Assembly (NCBI GenBank): GCA_963772165.1
Contig: CAVYWA010000005.1
Coordinates: 1 to 64,000, forward strand
Direction: 5' to 3'
Origin: JAGVPT01 sp963772165
GTDB lineage: Bacteria > Bacteroidota > Ignavibacteria > UBA10030 > UBA8401
DNA length: 64,000 nucleotides
Each line of letters opens with the position of its first letter. Within the stretch, counting starts at the first letter, position 1. Positions 7,388 to 17,309 of the stretch are shown here, in pieces. The translations under genes were made by a program, and so were the position numbers. The notes under the pieces were generated by a model. It was not told the origin of the DNA, searched no databases, and worked only from the letters and a program-made list of their open reading frames with translations.

Positions 7388-8748
7388 TGAGGGTGAAATG
7401 CCGGCTTTTACACGCGCTCGCTTTGCTTGTTCTTGCGGCAGATCATCCTGTATACCCGCAGGTTCCACCGTGGGCTGTTTCGCGTAGCGATGCGAACCAT
7501 CCATCCGGCGAATACATTCTCGGCGTGGGGCAGGGGACGGGCGAGAATGCGGATGAAACCGCGAAACGCCTGGCGCAATCGGATATTGCAGCACAGGTTC
7601 GCGTGAAAGTGCAGGCGGAAATTAAAAACATCCAGCGGGTCTACGGACTAAACCCAAACCAGGAATCGTACGCGGATTTTAAGATTCAATCGACGTCGGT
7701 TGTGGACGAAGAGCTTCCGGATGCAGCGATAGTGGAGACGGCCGTTGATGCGTCGACGAAAACAACGTACACGCTTGCGGCATTGGACAGGGAAAAAATT
7801 TCAAGCGCACTTGCCGTCAAGCTCACATCCGGCTGGGATCGCGCGAACGAACTTCAGCACACTGCGGAAGATTTTCTGCACCGGGGAAGACTTGCCGAAG
7901 CGATACAAGATCTCTTCGAAGCATGGGCGGATGTCATGGAACTCCTCCCGAAATTAGCTCTCCACGACGCGCTCGCACACGAGCCATTTCTCAGCGAACG
8001 GTCTCTCAGCCCGTCGGCAGTAACTTCCGGCATACGCGAAGCGCTTTCCGGCGTCCGCATTGAAAAAATAAGCGGGGACAAGCAGAAAGGGAAGATAGGA
8101 GAAAACTTTCCGGAGCCGTTCGTCGTGCACGTTACCGTGAATGAAGGCGGGAATGCCGTTCCTGTTGCCGGCGCAGCAATTGTATTTTTGAACCTGGCCG
8201 GAGAACAGTTTGGGGAAGCGCTCACCGATGTGAATGGGACGGCATCGTGTTTGTTAAGGGCGAGGAGAAGCATCGGACGGCAGCTTCGTGCCCGGCTTTC
8301 CCTGCCTTCATTAGGCAAGGAGTTTTTCTCCGACCTTAATTTTTCTTCGCGGGTCTTCGATTGTGTTTTGCTCGAAGCAGATGTCGCGTTCAGTCTGAAA
8401 ATCGACGTGCGATCTTCAAAAGTGAACGATGCCCTCCGCTCCATTGTTGTTGATGCTGTGACGCACGCCGGCTATCAAATCGTAGATATGTCCCGGTTCA
8501 TGCTGAGGGTAGGATTTCAAAGTACACCGGCGGCGGCAGTCGATAGTGCGGACGGGCCGCTCTACAGCGTGTCATCCGGTGTCACATTGATGCTCATCGA
8601 CAAGGATTCGAACAGAACGCTCGGCTCGATAAACGGCACATCACAGGGAATTGCAAAAACTCAGGACGGAGCGCTTGAGCAATCGGTACGTGGAATGAAG
8701 TTGCAACACACCGAACTTGTTTTGCTTCTCGAAAAAGCAAAGAACTGA
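7387..8748 (+). CDS. LPP20-like secreted protein with a carboxypeptidase-regulatory-like domain
   Basis: A 453-residue exported protein with a signal peptide (hydrophobic stretch at about residues 7-20). Residues 25-140 look like the LPP20/FlgT-N type domain: PPWAV, then YILGVGQGTGENADETAKRLAQSDIAAQV, a helix typical of the family. A middle helical part is followed by a beta-sandwich insertion near residues 245-310 with VAGAAIVFL and GEALTDVNGTASC, which resembles carboxypeptidase regulatory-like domains. A C-terminal part ends in VRGMKLQHTELVLLLEKAK. LPP20-like proteins are often outer-membrane associated, but their role is not known. It overlaps the preceding Ig-like lipoprotein gene by one base. 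Confidence 0.75.
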   Translation: MRVKCRLLHALALLVLAADHPVYPQVPPWAVSRSDANHPSGEYILGVGQGTGENADETAKRLAQSDIAAQVRVKVQAEIKNIQRVYGLNPNQESYADFKIQSTSVVDEELPDAAIVETAVDASTKTTYTLAALDREKISSALAVKLTSGWDRANELQHTAEDFLHRGRLAEAIQDLFEAWADVMELLPKLALHDALAHEPFLSERSLSPSAVTSGIREALSGVRIEKISGDKQKGKIGENFPEPFVVHVTVNEGGNAVPVAGAAIVFLNLAGEQFGEALTDVNGTASCLLRARRSIGRQLRARLSLPSLGKEFFSDLNFSSRVFDCVLLEADVAFSLKIDVRSSKVNDALRSIVVDAVTHAGYQIVDMSRFMLRVGFQSTPAAAVDSADGPLYSVSSGVTLMLIDKDSNRTLGSINGTSQGIAKTQDGALEQSVRGMKLQHTELVLLLEKAKN

Positions 8749-8835
8749 ACGCAGAGATACTTCTCTACAGAATTAAGATTTTTCCCGCCGCTTTTGCGGA
8801 GACGCTGCCCGTTTTATCTATAGTGCATTGACGAC

Positions 8836-10086
8836 ATGACAGACCGGCACCACGATCCATACGCAGCGTTACGTTTTAGCGAATTTCGCGATCTTGTCCT
8901 TTCGTCCTTCCTGCTGACAATTGCGCTGATGATGCAGGAAGTCGCGATCGGCTACGAGCTTTATCGCATTACCCACGACCCACTCGCCTTAGGCTTGATC
9001 GGACTTGTGGAAGCTGTTCCATTCATTTCGTTTTCGCTGTTTGGGGGACACATTGCCGACCGTTACAGCAAACGAAAAATCCTTTTGTGGAGCGTTGCCT
9101 GCATCGCACTTTGTTCAACCATCCTCCAGTTCATTTCACGAAAACAAGATTTTCTCGCCCCGGCGGTATTGCTGCTCACCATTTATGCGACGATTTTTGT
9201 TATTGGCCTCTGCAGGGCGTTCCAATCTCCAACGGCGACGTCGCTCCGCGGCTTCCTCGTTCCTTTCGAGCATTATGAAAACGCCGCAACATGGAGCAGT
9301 TCGGCATGGCAGATAGGGGCCGTCATCGGGCCGGTCATTTCCGGCTTCTCGTATGCGTGGATCGGGTTTTCCAATACGCTTGTCGTCGTCGTCGTTCTTG
9401 TCGTCGCCGCCTTTTATTTGTATTCGAGAATCGGCGACAGGCCTGTGCCGGACGTCAAAGAAGAAATCAACGTGGTCGAGAGCATCAAAGAGGGAATAGG
9501 TTTCGTCTACAAGACCAAGGTGATTTTATATTCCATTTCACTCGACCTGTTTTCGGTGATGTTCGGCGGAGTGATGGCGATCCTTCCAATTTATGCGCAG
9601 GACATTCTGCACGTCGGTTCAGAAGGGCTCGGCATTTTGCGCGGAGCTCCTTCGCTTGGCGCGGTGCTGACTCTCATGATGCTCGCCCGAGTTTCTGCCA
9701 TGGAGCACCCGTGGCGCAACTTGTTGATAGCCATTACCGGGTTCGGGGTCTGCATCGTCGCTTTCGCAATTTCGCCGTGGATGGTATTGTCTGTCGTGAT
9801 GCTGTTTTTTAGCGGGGCGTTCGACAGTGTCAGCGTCGTTATCCGCCATACGCTTCTTCAGACGCTGACACCGGATGACTTGCGGGGAAGAGTGATGGCA
9901 GTCAACGGGATATTTCTCGCCGCGTCGAACGAGCTGGGCGGCTTCGAGTCGGGCGTTGCCGCTAAACTGATGGGGACTGTTCCGTCTGCACTCTTTGGCG
10001 GGCTGATGACGCTCGGTATTGTCACGTGGGTGTATACAAAATCGGAGGGCCTGTTTACAATTCAACTTTCGAAAAAGAAGAGTTGA
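8836..10086 (+). CDS. MFS transporter (EntS/multidrug exporter type)
   Basis: A 416-residue inner-membrane protein with about twelve predicted transmembrane segments. The N-terminal YAALRFSEFRDL is the usual opening of the MFS_3/EntS branch, which exports siderophores or drugs. The loop between TM2 and TM3 has GGHIADRYSKRKIL, the conserved MFS motif A, and the loop between TM10 and TM11 has DDLRGRVMAVNGIF. Length is normal. It stands alone, 87 bases after the preceding gene. The substrate is unknown. Confidence 0.9.
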   Translation: MTDRHHDPYAALRFSEFRDLVLSSFLLTIALMMQEVAIGYELYRITHDPLALGLIGLVEAVPFISFSLFGGHIADRYSKRKILLWSVACIALCSTILQFISRKQDFLAPAVLLLTIYATIFVIGLCRAFQSPTATSLRGFLVPFEHYENAATWSSSAWQIGAVIGPVISGFSYAWIGFSNTLVVVVVLVVAAFYLYSRIGDRPVPDVKEEINVVESIKEGIGFVYKTKVILYSISLDLFSVMFGGVMAILPIYAQDILHVGSEGLGILRGAPSLGAVLTLMMLARVSAMEHPWRNLLIAITGFGVCIVAFAISPWMVLSVVMLFFSGAFDSVSVVIRHTLLQTLTPDDLRGRVMAVNGIFLAASNELGGFESGVAAKLMGTVPSALFGGLMTLGIVTWVYTKSEGLFTIQLSKKKS

Positions 10087-10153
10087 GCTTGCAGAATTTC
10101 ACCGGTCACAGCGCTAGCGCTGCACCGTGCTGCGAAAATGTTAGCTATGCAAA

Positions 10154-10179
10154 TCCAGGATCAGCGAGCCGATCCTGGA
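10154..10179 (+). terminator. Perfect hairpin after the MFS gene, possible terminator
   Basis: TCCAGGATC at 10154-10162 pairs perfectly with GATCCTGGA at 10171-10179 around an 8-base loop. There is no clean T run after it (CTCTTC), so it may be a weak or Rho-assisted terminator. It lies between convergent genes. Confidence 0.35.
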
Positions 10180-10284
10180 CTCTTCAACACTGCCGTTGTT
10201 TCTTCGGCGCTTACTCCCGAAACTCCATGCCATCGTTCGTTAACCGAGATGCGCCGTCTCTTTCAAATCCTTTTTATCCCTCAA

Positions 10285-10737
10285 TCACACAAGGACGTTG
10301 ACGTTGCTTCCGCTCGAGCTGGTGCTGCCGATAGGGGCTGTTACACCTGTCGTGGAGGCTGTGGATTGGCTCGAGGTTCCGCCGCCATGGTGGTGGTGAT
10401 GATGATGAGCTTTGCCCGTTGACTGCGTCTGCATATCTTGCCCGAGTTTTTTGAGTGCATCTTGTGCGCCGCTGATATCGCCGGATTGAAGCGCTTTCCC
10501 TAACGCAGCAAAGTCTGAACTAAGCTGGCTTTGTTGTCCGTTGGTCTGCTGCGTTGTTGTCCCCTGAGATGACTGCATCAAACTCTGAATCTGTGAAAAG
10601 GCGTTTTGAGCACTTTTTAGATCCCCCGATTGGATCGCTGTCACCAGATTGCTGAAGTCGCTGCTCATCGTAGATGAACTGCTTTGTGTGCTGGACACGT
10701 AAGGATTTGTATAAGACGATATACCCTGGACGGACAT
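10285..10737 (-). CDS. Low-complexity protein with two helical repeats and a seven-His tract
   Basis: A 150-residue protein that I do not recognise as a characterised family. It starts at an ATG preceded by GGAGGAG, one of the best ribosome binding sites in the window. The N terminus is Ser/Thr-rich. Two repeats of about 30 residues follow: SSDFSNLVTAIQSGDLKSAQ and SSDFAALGKALQSGDISGAQ (about residues 25 and 73). A tract of seven His with GGG comes next (about residues 111-120), and the tail is again Ser/Thr-rich. It has no signal peptide. The His tract could bind metal ions. Confidence 0.75.
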   Translation of the reverse strand: MSVQGISSYTNPYVSSTQSSSSTMSSDFSNLVTAIQSGDLKSAQNAFSQIQSLMQSSQGTTTQQTNGQQSQLSSDFAALGKALQSGDISGAQDALKKLGQDMQTQSTGKAHHHHHHHGGGTSSQSTASTTGVTAPIGSTSSSGSNVNVLV

Positions 10738-11424
10738 GGTTACTCCTCCTCATAGTATTATTAGTGGCTGGCGTTGAATGCGTTTTTTGCCTGCCAATAA
10801 ATATTATCGACCGATGTACACAAAACTTTAGCCGATTCAACCGATATTGTGAACGGAAAGAGTAACTAAGTTCAAGTAGCTCAGCGTCTTATGGCTATCG
10901 CAACAATATCATTTTGCCGATCGCAGGTAAAGAATCGATGAGAAGAGTAACCCAAACGGATGGAAATGGAGTTCCCCAGAGTCTCCGCACCATTATTTTG
11001 TTAATCTCAACGGTAAGACATCGTGCGACGGGATTTCTGGCGTAAGAAAGTTGCCGGAGGTTCCAGCATTTTTTTCCCAAAGGCCGCGGAGAGTGCAGTT
11101 CTCTTTATCAAACTTCAACTCACGTTTTGCAGCATTATCCTCTATGACTGCTTTTTCCAGTCGTAGGTGATGGCGGCAAGCTCTGAGCCACGATTAAACA
11201 CAGATAAAGCCCTATTGCCATTCCTCAGGGCTTATACCAAAATTCGACGCTGTCAATTTTATTTGGACTAAAGCTTTCGATGTCCGACGAATCCTGCAAA
11301 GTATTTTTAAAAAAGTGTCGTACTCGCGCGTGCCGTAGAAAGTGATGGAAATAGTGATAAAAAATTCATATATAACAACGGCTCGAACACAAAAGGCAAA
11401 AAATGAAGAAAAGGAATTTATTCT
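10738..11424. other. Intergenic region without a convincing gene
   Basis: About 690 bases between the divergent His-tract protein gene and galM. Short frames exist but lack ribosome binding sites and family features. A 7-bp hairpin, AAGCCCT with AGGGCTT, lies at 11207-11233. The stretch just before it (near 11189) reads like the common CACGATTAAACACAGATAAA dispersed sequence. I see no RNA gene. Confidence 0.4.
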
Positions 11425-12481
11425 GTGACATCAAAACAATTTGGAAAATTATCCGACGGAAGAGAAGTTACATTATTCACTCTCCACAATAAAAAGAACA
11501 CAACGGTTGCTCTCAGGTACTCTTGGTGCGGCATTGGTATCGATAAATGTCCCTGATAAGAATGGAGTGTTAGGGGACGTCCTTCTCGGGCATGAAAATG
11601 CTCAAGGATATATTGATGACAATTCTTATTTGGGGTTTATTGTCGGAAGGTACGGCAACCGCATCGCAAAGGGAAAATTTTCGTTGGGCGGAAAAGCCTA
11701 TCAACTCGCTATCAACGACGGCGAAAACCATCTGCATGGCGGAAAGGATGGCTTTCACAGGAAATTATGGGATGCAGCAATAAATACGAAATCTCCCTTT
11801 GACTCTGTCACCTTGCACTGCGTGAGCCCGGATGGAGATGAAGGATATCCGGGAAAGGTCTTGTTGGATGTCACGTATACATGGAATGACAACAACGAGC
11901 TCTCTATAGAATACAGGGGGACCACTGACGCGCCGACGATTCTTAACCCCACGAGCCATGGTTATTTTAATCTGACAGGGGACCCAAGAAACACCATTCT
12001 TGAGCACGAGTTGATGATTGCCGCCGACCAGTTTACTCCTGCTGGGCCGGGAAGGATTCCCACGGGGAAACTTCAGAAAGTTGAAGGAACACCGTTCGAT
12101 TTTCGTTCGCCGCATCGGGTCGGCGACGCAATCAACGATCCTGTTGACCAACTTCAATTGGCAAAAGGATACGATCACAACTGGGTCCTCAATAATTATG
12201 ATAAAACGGTCCGTCGTGCAGCAACTGTACATGATCCGAAAAGCGGTCGCTTTATGGAAGTGCTGACCGACCAGCCGGGGCTGCAATTTTATACCGGTAA
12301 TTATCTTGATGGGACGCTGAAAGGGAAACAAGGAATCTCGTATCAATACAGGTCGGCGCTTTGTCTTGAAACGCAGCATTTTCCCGATTCACCCAATCAA
12401 CCGCAATTTCCGCCTGTTGTCCTGAAACCCGGTGAAACGTATCAACAGACCACCAGGTATCGTTTTTCAACCAAGGATTAG
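11425..12481 (+). pseudogene. galM: Aldose 1-epimerase (galactose mutarotase), frameshifted near the N terminus
   Basis: GalM interconverts alpha and beta anomers of aldoses. The frame from GTG 11425, preceded by AAGGAA, gives the expected first residues (VTSKQFGKLSDGREVTLFTL). The family sequence then continues one frame over, with GTLGAALVSINVPDKNG, and stays open to 12481. Catalytic landmarks in the main frame are HLHGG, NPTSHGYFNL (active His) and CLETQHFPDSPNQP (active Glu). The combined length of about 351 residues is normal. Removing one base near 11510-11520 would join the two parts. A translation that starts at 11441 in the main frame would replace the true N terminus with an unrelated one. 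The gene opens the L-arabinose cluster. Confidence 0.85.
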
Positions 12482-12649
12482 AAGCTTGGGCGAAGACCCT
12501 GAGTCTCCGTGGCTGCTTGTGCCGCCCCTGTGTTTCCCGGTGAAAGAATTTTGTTGTTACACAGAGAAGCACCAGGATTCACAGAGTGACACAGAGATCC
12601 GGGTTTTTCCGAACGAATTTCCAAACACTTATAGTAGGAACTCGATGCA

Positions 12650-14339
12650 ATGAGCAAGTACGCCATCGGATTAGACTTCGGGACAAACTCATGCCGTTCA
12701 CTCATCATCGATGTTGCAAACGGAAAAGAATTAGCGACTCACGTATTTCCTTATCCCTCCGGTACCGACGGAGTTATCGTAGATTCTTCAAACCCGCATT
12801 TGGCGCGTCAAAATCCCGCAGATTACCTGGCGGGGATTGAAGTCACGGTCGGCGAAGCGATGAAGAAAGCAGGGGCGGCTGAACCGAAGTTTGCGCCGCG
12901 CGATGTCATCGGCATTGGCGTAGATACGACGGGAAGCAGTCCTATGCCTGTGGATGAGGGAGGACAGGCGTTATGCTTCAATAAAAAATTCGAGACATGA
13001 TCCCGCAGCGATGGTATGGCTCTGGAAAGATCATACGAGTTATGCGGAAGCAGCTCAAATTACCGAAGCTGCGAAGGCGACGCGCCCGCAATACATGGCA
13101 AAAGTCGGCGGAACGTATTCTTCAGAATGGTTTTGGAGTAAAATCCTTCACTGCAAGAACACAGCTCCGGAAACATTTCATGCAGCTAACAGTTTTGTCG
13201 AGATCTGCGATTGGATTCCCGCTGTGCTCGCGGGAACGATGCATCCGCAAAAAATGAAGCGGAGTATTTGCGCTGCCGGGCATAAGGCGATGTTTAATGA
13301 ACAATGGGGTGGACTTCCGGACGAGGCGTTTCTTGAATCACTTTCACCGGGGCTGGGGAGATTGCGCGGCCGATTGTACTCTCGCGCATATTCGGCCGAT
13401 GAAAAAATCGGCACTCTCGCTCCCGAGTGGTCGAAAAAGTTGGGATTGCCGGAAACGGTTGCGATTGCGGTCGGAGCGTTCGATGCACATATGGGCGCGG
13501 TCGGCGCGGGAATTCGACCCGGCACGCTGGTGAAAATTCTCGGTACGAGCACGTGCGATATCATGATCCAGCCGAACAATGCGCCCCTTGCCGATATTCC
13601 CGGCGTGTGCGGAATTGTCAACGGTTCGGTGATGGACGGCTATTATGGGATTGAAGCGGGTCAATCCGCCGTCGGCGATATTTTCCTCTGGTTCATCAAC
13701 AATCTCGTACCGGAAAAGTACGGGGCGACAACGGACGAAAAATTCAAGAATCTTGAACACGGCGCAGAACGGCTGAAGCCGGGGGAGAGCGGGTTGATCG
13801 CTCTCGATTGGAACAACGGCAACCGCACAATTCTTGTCGATGTCCGCTTATCGGGCCTTCTGATCGGGCAAACGCTCCACACACAGCCCCATGAAATTTA
13901 TCGCGCGCTCGTGGAAGCAACGGCGTTCGGCGCGCTGCGCATCATCGACCGGATCGAAGAATACGGCGTTCCGGTAAAAGAAGTCGTCAATTGCGGAGGG
14001 CTGGCTGCAAAAAATCCGCTGCTCATGCAAATCTACGCAGACGTTTCAGGGCGCCCGATGAAAATATCCCGGAGCGAACAAACACCCGCGCTCGGGGCCG
14101 CAATGTTCGCCGCTGTGGCCGCGGGAAAGGAGTCGGGGGGGTACGCAACAATTCAAGAAACGCAAACGGCGATGTCGGGGGTGGAAAAGACATATTTACC
14201 GTCCGAAAAGAATCATCAAACGTATGCCCGGCTCTATAAGTTATATTGTCAATTGCATGATGCGTTTGGAACGAAGGATTGGAACGGGTCCATGTACGGC
14301 GTGATGAAAGAATTACTGGCGTTGAGAGACTCAGCATGA
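12650..14339 (+). pseudogene. araB: Ribulokinase, frameshifted
   Basis: FGGY-family kinase that phosphorylates L-ribulose, the second step of L-arabinose breakdown. The N-terminal 116 residues (GLDFGTNSCRSLI, GIGVDTTGSSPMP) are in the frame from 12650. The rest (HDPAAMVWLWKDH, QKMKRSICAAGHKAMF, GAFDAHMGAVGAG, NCGGLAAKNPLLMQIYAD) is one frame over and runs to 14339. The joint is between about 12981 and 12995; deleting one A from the A6 run or from GAGACAT restores a family-like sequence. Total length is normal for AraB. araD follows after 10 bases. Apart from the single extra base every motif is intact. Confidence 0.9.
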
Positions 14340-14349
14340 AAGGGAACTC

Positions 14350-15042
14350 ATGGTTGAACAACTGAAGAAAAAAGTTCTGGAAGCAAACCTGGCGCTGGTG
14401 AAATACAATCTTGTCACACTAACGTGGGGAAACGTAAGCGGTATTTCTCGCGTCGACGGGCTCGTCGTCATAAAACCAAGCGGGGTGGACTATGAGAAAC
14501 TCACGGTGAAGGACATGGTTGTGCTGGATCTTAAAGGGAATGTTGTAGAAGGGAAGCGCCGCCCGTCATCGGACACGCCGACCCACATCGAACTCTATAA
14601 GGCTTTTCCTTCTATTGGGGGAATTGCGCACAGCCACAGCGAATATGCGACGATTTTTGCACAAGCATGCAGGGAAATACCCTGTTTCGGGACAACCCAT
14701 GCCGATGCATTTCACGGGCCGGTTCCGGTGACCCGTTTTTTAACGAAGGATGAAGTCCGCGACGGATATGAGGTCAACACGGGCAGACTCATCGTTGAGC
14801 GATTTGCCAGGCTCGATCCGAGCGCGGTTCCGGGTGTTCTCGTTGCTGGGCACGCGCCGTTCACGTGGGGTACTGACGCTCGTGATGCCGTTAAAAATAA
14901 TTTAATTCTTGAACGGGTGGCATCAATGGCCCTCCGATCTCTCGCTTTAAATCCGACTCTGTCTCAGCTTCCGGAATATTTGCTCGAAAAACATTTTTCC
15001 AGGAAACATGGGCCCGATGCATATTATGGACAAAAAAAATAG
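14350..15042 (+). CDS. araD: L-ribulose-5-phosphate 4-epimerase
   Basis: A 230-residue class II aldolase-fold zinc enzyme that converts L-ribulose 5-phosphate to D-xylulose 5-phosphate, the third step of L-arabinose breakdown. Visible motifs are TWGNVSGI, the phosphate-binding KPSGVDY, the zinc ligands in AHSHSEYAT (two His) and a third His in AGHAPFTWG. TTHADAFHGPVPVTR is characteristic of AraD. Length matches E. coli AraD. It lies 10 bases after araB and about 70 bases before the chosen araA start, in one operon. Confidence 0.95.
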   Translation: MVEQLKKKVLEANLALVKYNLVTLTWGNVSGISRVDGLVVIKPSGVDYEKLTVKDMVVLDLKGNVVEGKRRPSSDTPTHIELYKAFPSIGGIAHSHSEYATIFAQACREIPCFGTTHADAFHGPVPVTRFLTKDEVRDGYEVNTGRLIVERFARLDPSAVPGVLVAGHAPFTWGTDARDAVKNNLILERVASMALRSLALNPTLSQLPEYLLEKHFSRKHGPDAYYGQKK

Positions 15043-15111
15043 TTGCTTCAGATTTCCATTATCCACCGGACCATGCAAGCTCATCGGATATCATTAGCAA
15101 AGGACAAACCT

Positions 15112-16611
15112 ATGATCGACCTCAAACACTATGAAATTTGGTTTCTAACCGGAAGTCAACACCTTTATGGTCCGGAGACGCTCAAAAAAGTTGACAGGGA
15201 TTCGCAAAGTATTGTCGATAGGCTATCCGGGTCTTCACACATTCCGGTAAAGATTGTCTATACACCGGTGCTCACGACTCCGGAGGCCATCATGAAGGCT
15301 TGTCTTGAATCGAACAATACACCGTCGTGCATCGGCATCATCGCATGGATGCACACTTTTTCCCCGGCAAAAATGTGGATCGGCGGATTAAAAGCGCTGA
15401 CGAAGCCGCTCCTCGACCTTCACACGCAATTCAGCCGTGACATTCCGTGGGGAGAGATCGATATGGATTTCATGAACCTCAATCAGACTGCACACGGAGG
15501 AAGGGAATTCGGGTTCATAACTGCACGGATGAAAAAACCGCGGAAAGTCGTCGTCGGTTTTTGGCAGGATGAAAATGTGCAGAAGAAGATCGGCACCTGG
15601 TCGCGTGCTGCGGTGGGATGGGCGGATAGCCAGGGCATGAAGGTGGCCCGGTTCGGCGATAACATGAGGTACGTCGCTGTTACGGAAGGGGACAAAGTGG
15701 AAGCGGAACTGAAATTCGGTTACTCCGTAAACGGCTACGGCCTCGGTGATTTAGTCGGTGTGATGAAAAAAGTAACCGACGGGGAAATTCATGCGCTCCT
15801 CTCCGAGTATGAGGGGAAATATGAACTCGTTCCTTCACTCCGCAAGGATGGAGAAAAACGTAAGTCCTTGCAGGAGGCTGCTCGCATTGAACTCGCGCTG
15901 CGGACTTTTTTGAAGGAAGGGAGCTTCAAAGCCTTCACGACAACATTTGAGGACTTGCACGGGCTTGAACAATTGCCGGGGCTTTCTGTCCAGCGGCTGA
16001 TGGCGGAGGGATACGGGTTCGGCGCAGAAGGAGACTGGAAAACATCCGCACTGCTTCGTGTGATGAACGTGATGGGAAGCGGGTTGAAGGGAGGGACTTC
16101 GTTCATGGAAGATTATACGTATCATCTCGACCCGTCCGGAAAACAAGTTCTCGGCGCACACATGCTGGAGATTTCCGAATCGATCGCCGCCGGGAAACCG
16201 AAATTGGAAATTCATCCTCTCTCCATCGGTGGGAAAGCAGATCCGCCGCGTTTGGTGTTTGATGTTCCTTCCGGTCCCGCCATTAACGCAACCGTCGTTG
16301 ACATGGGCAATCACTTTCGGATGATCGTCAACGAAGTTGATGCAATCGCACCCGCCAAGCCGCTGCCGCGATTGCCGGTCGCCCGTGCGTTGTGGAAACC
16401 GAAACCCGATTTTGAAACTGCAGTCACGGCATGGATTCTTGCCGGAGGAGCTCATCACACGGTGTTCAGCCAATCGGTGACGACGGAATGTCTCGAGGAC
16501 TATGCGGAGATTGCCGGCGTTGAATGCCTTGTTATCAACGAAAAGACAACGATCGCCGATTTTAAGAAAGAACTGCGATGGAACGACATGTATTTTCAGC
16601 AGCCGAGGTAG
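15112..16611 (+). CDS. araA: L-arabinose isomerase
   Basis: A 499-residue cytosolic enzyme that converts L-arabinose to L-ribulose with a manganese ion. I chose the ATG at 15112, which gives the expected N terminus YEIWFLTGSQHLYGPETL and has AAAGGACA upstream. An earlier in-frame TTG at 15043 would add 23 unrelated residues. Metal and catalytic landmarks are GGTSFMEDYTYHL, HMLEISES, EIHPLSIGGKADP and GGAHHTVFSQ. Length equals that of E. coli AraA. It follows araD in the same operon. There is no frame break here. Confidence 0.96.
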   Translation: MIDLKHYEIWFLTGSQHLYGPETLKKVDRDSQSIVDRLSGSSHIPVKIVYTPVLTTPEAIMKACLESNNTPSCIGIIAWMHTFSPAKMWIGGLKALTKPLLDLHTQFSRDIPWGEIDMDFMNLNQTAHGGREFGFITARMKKPRKVVVGFWQDENVQKKIGTWSRAAVGWADSQGMKVARFGDNMRYVAVTEGDKVEAELKFGYSVNGYGLGDLVGVMKKVTDGEIHALLSEYEGKYELVPSLRKDGEKRKSLQEAARIELALRTFLKEGSFKAFTTTFEDLHGLEQLPGLSVQRLMAEGYGFGAEGDWKTSALLRVMNVMGSGLKGGTSFMEDYTYHLDPSGKQVLGAHMLEISESIAAGKPKLEIHPLSIGGKADPPRLVFDVPSGPAINATVVDMGNHFRMIVNEVDAIAPAKPLPRLPVARALWKPKPDFETAVTAWILAGGAHHTVFSQSVTTECLEDYAEIAGVECLVINEKTTIADFKKELRWNDMYFQQPR

Positions 16612-16621
16612 GAGAAGGTTA

Positions 16622-17206
16622 TTGATTCCTGTTTCCGAACATATCAGGGGATTGATCTTCGATTGTGATGGCACGTTAGTCGATTCCATGCCGCTGCACA
16701 TGAAAGCGTGGGAGGAGACGGTTCATTTATTCGGCGCAAGTTTTGACCCGGAATTCTTTTTTTCTAAAAAAGGGATGAGGGATACGGACATCGTTGCCCA
16801 ATTTAATCTGCAATTTGGAACGTCGCTCAGCGGCTCCGATGTCGTTCGAGCGAAAGACAGTTTTTTCCTCCAACACATCGCCGGGGTGGCGCCGATGCGC
16901 CCCGTTGTAGACGTTGTTCGCCGGTATCACAAGGTGCTCCCGATGGCGGTGGCGTCCGGCGGCGGTCGTGAAATTGTCGAAAGAGAATTGCAGGTGATCG
17001 GCATCGAGCACTTCTTTGACGTGATTCTCACCGGCGACGATCCCTTCAAACCGAAACCTTCACCTGATCTGTTTTTGGAAGCTGCCCGAAAAATCGGCGT
17101 TCAACCTTCGTTATGTCAAGTATTCGAGGACGGCGACCTTGGTTTGCAGGCAGCAAGAAACGCCGGTATGCATGCCACGGACATACGCTTATTTATGCAA
17201 GAGTGA
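16622..17206 (+). CDS. HAD-superfamily phosphatase/phosphoglucomutase-like protein
   Basis: A 194-residue subclass IA HAD enzyme. I chose the TTG at 16622 because AGGAG lies just upstream and the protein then begins next to the catalytic motif. Motif I is FDCDGTLVDSMP with the nucleophile and acid Asp. Motif II is the Ser in VASGGG. Motif III is the Lys in PFKPKPSPD. Motif IV is FEDGDLGLQAARNAGM. The pattern fits beta-phosphoglucomutase-like and sugar-phosphate phosphatases such as YqaB. It sits 10 bases after araA, so it may clear a sugar phosphate made during pentose breakdown. The exact substrate is not predictable. Confidence 0.88.
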   Translation: MIPVSEHIRGLIFDCDGTLVDSMPLHMKAWEETVHLFGASFDPEFFFSKKGMRDTDIVAQFNLQFGTSLSGSDVVRAKDSFFLQHIAGVAPMRPVVDVVRRYHKVLPMAVASGGGREIVERELQVIGIEHFFDVILTGDDPFKPKPSPDLFLEAARKIGVQPSLCQVFEDGDLGLQAARNAGMHATDIRLFMQE

Positions 17207-17309
17207 ATTGAAACCGTTTTCCCTCTCCTATAAGGGGATGGTCAGGGCGGGGTCGATGAATCGTTTGATGCACCAAAATTGCAGCAATGAAACTACAAAG
17301 GAAAAATCA

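Noticed and set aside
10895..11080. Minus-strand frame of 61 codons in the gap before galM
   Set aside because: No ribosome binding site or family pattern.
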